A DNA stretch of 10,327 nt from Betaproteobacteria bacterium (GTDB lineage Bacteria > Pseudomonadota > Gammaproteobacteria > Burkholderiales > SG8-39): the NCBI GenBank assembly GCA_016867955.1, contig VGIE01000044.1, positions 1 through 10,327 of the forward strand, given 5' to 3'. This document shows positions 6,734-10,327 of the stretch, one piece after another. The translations under genes were made by a program, and so were the position numbers. Every line of letters begins with the position of its first letter. Within the stretch, counting starts at the first letter, position 1. The notes under the pieces are model-generated. The model saw only the letters and a program-made list of their open reading frames with translations, had not been told where the DNA came from and searched no databases.

Positions 6734-6777
6734 GCTCGGCCGAGCTGCTGAAGAACATGCATTCAATGTCATTTGAA
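6734..6777. promoter_or_regulatory. Palindrome-rich spacer between SDR copies 2 and 3
   Basis: The spacer 6712-6791 is twice as long as the other two in the array. It carries the perfect 12-bp palindrome GCTCGGCCGAGC (6734-6745) and, 16 bases later, TTCAA-TGTCAT-TTGAA (6762-6777) in a locally A+T-rich stretch just before the ribosome binding site of copy 3. This may be an internal promoter or operator that lets copies 3 and 4 be expressed apart from copies 1 and 2. I see no clear -35/-10 pair, so this rests on symmetry and base composition only. Confidence 0.25.
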
Positions 6778-6791
6778 AAGGGGACGGGAAC

Positions 6792-7571
6792 ATGGCAGGG
6801 AGACTGAACCGAAAGGTGGCCATCGTGACGGGCGCGGGCTCGGGCATCGGGCGAGCGGCCGCGACGCTGTTTGCGGCCGAGGGCGCCAAGGTGATGTGCG
6901 CCGATCTCAACGAGTCGGGCGTCAGTGAAACCGTCTCCAGGATCGGCGCGTCGGCCATTGCTGCGCGCGTGGATGTCACGGTTCCGGCCGAGGTCGAGCG
7001 CATGGTGGCCAGCACGGTGAAGGCCTTCGGCAAGCTCGACGTGATGTACGCCAACGCCGGCATCGGCGAGGCGGGCAATGCCATCGACCTCACGTTCGAG
7101 CAGTGGAACCGCATGATCGCGATCAACCTCACCAGCGTGTGGCTGTCGAGCAAGTACGCGCTGCCCGAGATGCTCAAGGCGGGGGGCGGTTCCATTATCA
7201 ACCAGTCCAGCCTCGCCGGCCTCGTGGGCATCGGCGGCATTGCGCATTACTCGGCCGCCAAGGCCGGCGTCATCGGCCTCACGCGCCAAGTGGCGGTCGA
7301 ATACGGCCCGAAGAAGGTGCGCTGCAATGCCATCTGCCCGGGCACCATCTTCACGCCGCTGGTCGAGACGGTGTGGAGCAAGGGCGGCGGCGTGGCTGGC
7401 GGCGGCGCCGACATGGAGGAGACCAAGAAGCGCTCCGCGCTGCGCTACCCGATGGGACGCCTAGGCGAACTGGCCGACTGCGCCAACCTGGCGCTGTTCC
7501 TGGCCAGCGACGAGTCGTCGTGGATCACCGGCTATGCCGTGCCGCTGGATGGCGGCATGTCTGCAGCGTAG
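6792..7571 (+). CDS. Classical SDR oxidoreductase, array copy 3
   Basis: This 259-residue SDR has TGAGSGIG at 13-20, Asp38 (CADLN) for NAD(H) preference, YANAG at 86-90, and the full Asn112/Ser140/Tyr153/Lys157 set. It is the copy closest to copy 1, with long identical stretches such as YANAGIGEAGNAIDLT and the SSKYALPEM helix. Unlike copy 1 it keeps the PG motif (ICPGTIFTPL). Its substrate loop (WSKGGGVAGGGADMEETKKR, about 195-214) is glycine-rich and aligns without gaps with that of copy 4. Translation is served by AAGGGGA around 6778-6784, 7-8 bases before the ATG at 6792. The 80-base spacer before it makes it the only member that could plausibly have its own promoter. Role inferred as an alcohol dehydrogenase of the same pathway. 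Confidence 0.93.
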   Translation: MAGRLNRKVAIVTGAGSGIGRAAATLFAAEGAKVMCADLNESGVSETVSRIGASAIAARVDVTVPAEVERMVASTVKAFGKLDVMYANAGIGEAGNAIDLTFEQWNRMIAINLTSVWLSSKYALPEMLKAGGGSIINQSSLAGLVGIGGIAHYSAAKAGVIGLTRQVAVEYGPKKVRCNAICPGTIFTPLVETVWSKGGGVAGGGADMEETKKRSALRYPMGRLGELADCANLALFLASDESSWITGYAVPLDGGMSAA

Positions 7572-7608
7572 TAAGGACCGCGTGGCCTCGAACAAACAAG
7601 GAACAACC

Positions 7609-8388
7609 ATGACAGACAGACTCAAAGGAAAAGTGGCCATCGTCACCGGCGCGGGTTCGGGCATCGGGCGGCGCACGGCGGAACTGTTTGCGGCCGAAGG
7701 CGCGAAGGTGGCCTGTGCCGACGTGGTCGGCGAAGCCGCGAATGAAACGGCCAAGGCCATTGGTGCAACGGCCATCGGCTGCCGCGTGGACGTCTCGGTG
7801 CCCGGTGACGTGGAACAGATGGTGGCCGACGCGTTCGCGAAGTTCGGCGCGGTCGATGTGCTCTACGCCAATGCCGGCGTGGGCGGCAAGGGCAATGCCA
7901 TGGTCATGTCGCTCGAGGAATGGAACCGCATGATTGCCATCAACCTCACCGGCGTGTGGCTGTCGTGCAAGTACGCGCTGCCGCACATGGTGAAGCAGGG
8001 GCGCGGCTCGCTGATCCTGCAGTCTTCGGTTCGTGGCCTCGTGGGCATCCCGGCGCTGCCGCATTACTCGGCGGCCAAGGCCGGCGTCATCGGCCTCACG
8101 CGCCAGATCGCCGTGGAATACGGCCCGAAAGGCGTGCGCTGCAATGCCATTGCGCCCGGCACCATCATGACGCCGCTGGTGGAGGGTGTGTGGCGCGCGG
8201 GCGGTGGCATCGTCGGCGCCGGCGGTAGCTTCGAGGAAATGAAGGCGCGCGCCGCCGCGCCGCACCCGCTCGGCCGCATCGGCACCACCGACGACTGCGC
8301 CAACCTCGCGCTGTTCCTCGCCAGCGACGAATCGGCGTGGATCACCGGCGTGACGGTGCCGCTGGACGGCGGGCTGACGGCGGGCTGA
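7609..8388 (+). CDS. Classical SDR oxidoreductase, array copy 4
   Basis: This 259-residue SDR begins MTDRLKGKVAIVTGAG, with the cofactor motif TGAGSGIG at 13-20, Asp38 (ACADVV) and Asn112, Ser140, Tyr153, Lys157 in place. I chose ATG 7609 because AAGGAA (7598-7603) is 5 bases upstream and the protein then aligns end to end with copies 1 and 3; the open frame extends to 7534 only inside copy 3. It is the most diverged copy, matching copy 1 at about 160 and copy 3 at about 173 of 259 positions. It has LQSS instead of NQSS before the catalytic serine, and VGGKGNAMVMSLEE instead of IGEAGNAIDLT after YANAG. The substrate loop WRAGGGIVGAGGSFEEMKAR resembles copy 3. It is last in the array, 37 bases after copy 3. 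Confidence 0.93.
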   Translation: MTDRLKGKVAIVTGAGSGIGRRTAELFAAEGAKVACADVVGEAANETAKAIGATAIGCRVDVSVPGDVEQMVADAFAKFGAVDVLYANAGVGGKGNAMVMSLEEWNRMIAINLTGVWLSCKYALPHMVKQGRGSLILQSSVRGLVGIPALPHYSAAKAGVIGLTRQIAVEYGPKGVRCNAIAPGTIMTPLVEGVWRAGGGIVGAGGSFEEMKARAAAPHPLGRIGTTDDCANLALFLASDESAWITGVTVPLDGGLTAG

Positions 8389-8457
8389 GTTGCGGGCTGA
8401 CCCTTACGGCGTATCGCAGGGAGCACCCCTGATGAGCGGCCGTCCCGGGACGCCAGC

Positions 8458-9141
8458 ATGGAAACACTGAACGGCATCTGGCACAGCTTGCTCGGCCTGG
8501 GCAATGCCGCAAGTGCCCAGGCCGCGTCGCTGGACACCACGCACCTGATTGCGCTTGCCGCGGCCCTGGGCTCGGCCAGCGGCGTGCGACTCTATGCGGT
8601 GGTGTTCGTCTGCGGCATGGCCGGCGCGCTGGGCTGGATTCCACTCCCGGCCGGGCTGCACATCCTGCAGCATCCGGCGATGCTGGCGGCCAGTGGCTTT
8701 ATGCTGTTCGTGGAATTCTTTGCCGACAAGATCCCCATCGTCGACTCGTTGTGGGACATCGTGCACTCGGTGATCCGCGTGCCGGCTGGCGCGGCGCTGG
8801 CGGCGGGCGTGTTTGGCGCCGACAGCGCCACCATGGCTGCGGCCGCCGGCCTGCTGGGCGGCGCGCTGGCAGCGACGTCCTTCGCCACCAAGGCCAGCAC
8901 GCGCGCGGCGGTCAACACGTCGCCCGAGCCGTTCTCCAATATTGCGGTCAGCCTGTCGGAGGACGGCATGGTGCTGGGCGCGCTATGGCTGGCGATCCAT
9001 CACCCGATTGCGTTCGGCATCACGCTCGTCATCACGCTTGCGTTGAGCGCCCGGCTGCTGGTGGTGTTGATCAAGTACCTGCTGGCCGTGGTGCGGCGCT
9101 GGTTGGGCGGGGACGGCCTCACGGCGGCCCCTGCGCAGTGA
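8458..9141 (+). CDS. DUF4126 integral membrane protein
   Basis: This 227-residue hydrophobic protein matches the DUF4126 family, whose function is unknown to me. Signature segments are ALGSASGVRLYAVVFVCG (about 37-54), SGFMLFVEFFADKIPIVDS (about 80-98) and WDIVHSVIRVPAGA (about 99-112). These are followed by an alanine/glycine-rich membrane segment (about 113-140), TKASTRAAVNTSPEPFSN, and C-terminal membrane helices around 172-210 ending in a basic KYLLAVVRRWLGG tail. I count roughly five hydrophobic segments. The ATG at 8458 has GGGA at 8447-8450, which lies inside the perfect palindrome CGTCCCGGGACG (8441-8452). It follows SDR copy 4 by 69 bases in the same direction but need not belong to the catabolic pathway; homologues occur in many contexts. 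A better-spaced GGGAG (8420-8424) precedes ATG 8432, but that frame closes after 12 codons. Confidence 0.85.
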   Translation: METLNGIWHSLLGLGNAASAQAASLDTTHLIALAAALGSASGVRLYAVVFVCGMAGALGWIPLPAGLHILQHPAMLAASGFMLFVEFFADKIPIVDSLWDIVHSVIRVPAGAALAAGVFGADSATMAAAAGLLGGALAATSFATKASTRAAVNTSPEPFSNIAVSLSEDGMVLGALWLAIHHPIAFGITLVITLALSARLLVVLIKYLLAVVRRWLGGDGLTAAPAQ

Positions 9142-9220
9142 AGCATGCGGGAGGTTGCCAGCTGAAGTGAGAGGGGGTTTCCAGAAAGAAATGCTGTCAG
9201 TATGAAATAAAAGTCTTCGT

Positions 9221-9261
9221 CAGCAGTGTCTGTATTGTTTATATACTAACATTCACTGCTG
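9221..9261. repeat. 8-bp inverted repeat flanking an A+T-rich core, next to the insertion-sequence end
   Basis: CAGCAGTG (9221-9228) and CACTGCTG (9254-9261) are perfect inverted repeats separated by 25 bases that are strongly A+T-rich (TATTGTTTATATAC), in sharp contrast to the surrounding G+C-rich DNA. The right arm overlaps the start of the likely insertion-sequence end at 9257. It may be a preferred insertion target, a stem-loop, or the remnant of another element. No gene is seen in 9142-9256. Confidence 0.4.
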
Positions 9262-9368
9262 TCCAAGATAGCCGAGCCGTCGGGAAAACCGTCTTGATCT
9301 GACAAGGGTTTGGGACGGGTTATGGCGGAGTTTCAAGATTGTGCCTCCTGCGTTGTGCTGTCCAAGAT
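9257..9368 (+). repeat. 13-bp direct repeat TGCTGTCCAAGAT, two copies 99 bases apart
   Basis: TGCTGTCCAAGAT occurs at 9257-9269 and 9356-9368. Similarity extends a few bases further (AGCCGA versus CAACCGA). The second copy ends on the first base of the transposase stop triplet (9368-9370 on this strand). Two copies at one end of an insertion sequence could be a terminus plus a subterminal transposase-binding site, or a relic of a nested insertion. Confidence 0.6.
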
Positions 9369-10327
9369 CAACCGAAGGCCAGGGTGGCCTGGGGGTTGTC
9401 CTGCGGATCGGGCGGGGTGGCGAAAGGCTGGTCGAGCCAAGCCATCAGATCGCGGTGAGTGAATAGATTCATGCGCAACAGGGCCTCCAGATTGGCCAAG
9501 CTCCAACCGAAGCGGGAGGACAGTTGCAGGTAACGCAGCAAAAACATCGAGATCAGTGCTGTCCAAATCTGGGTCTTGACCGCGTTGGCCGAGGTGCCCA
9601 CGAAGGTCTTGATTTTTAGGTTCTGCTTCAGGGCCTTGAAGAACAACTCGATTTGCCAGCGATCCTTGTAGATGGCGGCAATCGTACTGGCGCCCGAGCC
9701 GTGGTGGTTGGTCAGGAACACCAGGACTTCGCCGGTATCCTCGCGCACGGCTTCGATACGGCGCAACAGATGTGGACACTTGTCTTGTGCCCCCATACCG
9801 GTGAGCCGAATGGTCTGATCCTTGAGGATGCGGCGGTTCTGGGGCGGTTCCCGCTCCTTGATCACCTCGAACAGGGCGTTGTCCTTCATGCGCGTGACGA
9901 AGAAGATCTGGGCATCGGTCCATTTGGCAAACAGCCGATAGTCGTTGTAGCCGCGGTCATCGACCACGATAGTGCTGAGGGTAGAGCCAATCTGATGGGC
10001 AGCCTTGACGTCATGGACCTTGCCATCGGTGATGATGCCGAAACAGGGCAGATAACCATCGTGGTCGAGCACCAAATGCAGTTTCACCGCGCCCTTGGTG
10101 CGCCGGAATCTTGCCCAGTCGTACATCGACAGGCACAGGTCGATCACGGTCGAGTCGATACTGACCAGCTTGTTCTTGAAGCGGAACTTGTTTTTGCCCT
10201 GCGCCTTGACGGCGACCTTCTCGAACAGTCCGTAGAAGACCTTCTCGAACAACTCCCATGGACGGTGGCCGTTGGCATAGGACAGCGAGGAGCGGGCCGG
10301 GGCTTCGATCCCCAAGTGGGCCAGCTT
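9368..10327 (-). CDS. IS4-family DDE transposase (DUF4372-type), N-terminus outside the window
   Basis: The minus-strand frame is open to the window edge (it begins KLAHLGIEAPARSSLSYAN), so at least the N-terminal DUF4372-like domain lies to the right; the visible part is 319 residues. The RNase-H-like catalytic core is intact. LVSIDSTVIDL carries the first Asp (codon 10154-10156), IVVDDRGYNDY the second, and YKDRWQIELFFKALK is an exact Y(2)R(3)E(6)K signature of the IS4 family with the catalytic Glu. RFRRTKGAVKLHLVLD between them is also typical. The protein ends with ATLAFG and a TGA at 9368-9370. There is no internal stop or frameshift, so the transposase could be active if the missing end is intact. 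It is transcribed towards the catabolic genes, converging on DUF4126. Confidence 0.93.
   Translation of the reverse strand, partial: KLAHLGIEAPARSSLSYANGHRPWELFEKVFYGLFEKVAVKAQGKNKFRFKNKLVSIDSTVIDLCLSMYDWARFRRTKGAVKLHLVLDHDGYLPCFGIITDGKVHDVKAAHQIGSTLSTIVVDDRGYNDYRLFAKWTDAQIFFVTRMKDNALFEVIKEREPPQNRRILKDQTIRLTGMGAQDKCPHLLRRIEAVREDTGEVLVFLTNHHGSGASTIAAIYKDRWQIELFFKALKQNLKIKTFVGTSANAVKTQIWTALISMFLLRYLQLSSRFGWSLANLEALLRMNLFTHRDLMAWLDQPFATPPDPQDNPQATLAFG

Larger units (their letters stand above)
5096..8388 (+). repeat. Tandem array of four paralogous SDR genes
   Basis: Four SDR genes of 780, 798, 780 and 780 bases lie head to tail, separated by 38, 80 and 37 bases. They are diverged direct repeats at both protein and DNA level. 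A 45-base block around the NRMIAINLTSVWLS codons is identical in copies 1 (5408-5452) and 2 (6238-6282) and differs by one base in copy 3. Copies 1 and 3 are closest. The spacers after copies 1, 2 and 3 share GACCGCG followed by a C- or G-rich stretch (5879, 6721, 7576), which shows that the duplicated unit included 3' flanking DNA. Ancient tandem duplication with later divergence is the simplest explanation. Confidence 0.9.
9257..10327 (-). mobile_element. IS4-family insertion sequence, partial (3' end of element; continues off the right edge)
   Basis: The transposase gene on the minus strand and about 110 bases of 3' flank belong to an IS4-family element. The outer boundary on this side is put at about 9257, where TGCTGTCCAAGAT begins after the A+T-rich host-like stretch. 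The same 13 bases recur at 9356-9368, so the true terminus could be either copy or slightly outside. The other end is outside the window, so terminal inverted repeats and target duplication cannot be confirmed. Base composition is visibly less G+C-rich than the catabolic genes, consistent with a foreign origin. Confidence 0.75.

Noticed and set aside
5096..8388. CRISPR-like or short-repeat array
   Set aside because: The repetition is explained by four homologous coding genes; there are no short regular repeats with unique spacers.

Overview
The window is G+C-rich bacterial DNA whose protein families (tandem classical SDRs, an amidohydrolase-2 protein next to a SnoaL-like protein, a YdiI/MenI-type hotdog thioesterase, a DUF4126 membrane protein, an IS4-type transposase) are typical of Beta- or Gammaproteobacteria. 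There is no rRNA, tRNA or housekeeping gene, so a closer assignment is not possible. It looks like an accessory catabolic island with a mobile element at its right edge.

Layout. Bases 1-2532 hold three plus-strand genes: the 3' part of an amidohydrolase-2 (ACMSD-like) gene, a small SnoaL-like (NTF2-fold) protein, and a periplasmic solute-binding protein. The first and third are broken as written: an in-frame TAG and a one-base frameshift in the amidohydrolase, and a one-base frameshift in the binding protein. Both frameshifts fall in homopolymer runs, so sequencing or assembly error is as likely as decay. Bases 2689-5036 hold an acyl-CoA thioesterase of the YdiI/MenI type and a large amidohydrolase of the D-aminoacylase/amidohydrolase-3 type. 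Bases 5096-8388 hold four consecutive paralogous SDR dehydrogenases, each with its own ribosome binding site. Bases 8458-9141 encode a DUF4126 integral membrane protein. After an A+T-rich gap, bases 9257-10327 are the 3' part of an IS4-family insertion sequence, with its transposase on the minus strand and running off the right edge.

How the genes may work together (inference). The set would fit uptake and stepwise breakdown of a cyclic or acyl compound: the binding protein captures a ligand, the amidohydrolases cut C-N or C-C bonds, the SnoaL-like protein performs a hydration, dehydration or isomerisation, the SDRs oxidise alcohols with NAD(+), and the thioesterase releases acyl groups from CoA. 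No substrate can be named from the sequence. No transporter permease or ATPase, no regulator and no acyl-CoA ligase lies in the window.

The most distinctive structure is the four-copy SDR array, whose members have kept all catalytic residues but diverged mainly in the C-terminal substrate loop. I see no defence system, CRISPR array or RNA gene.
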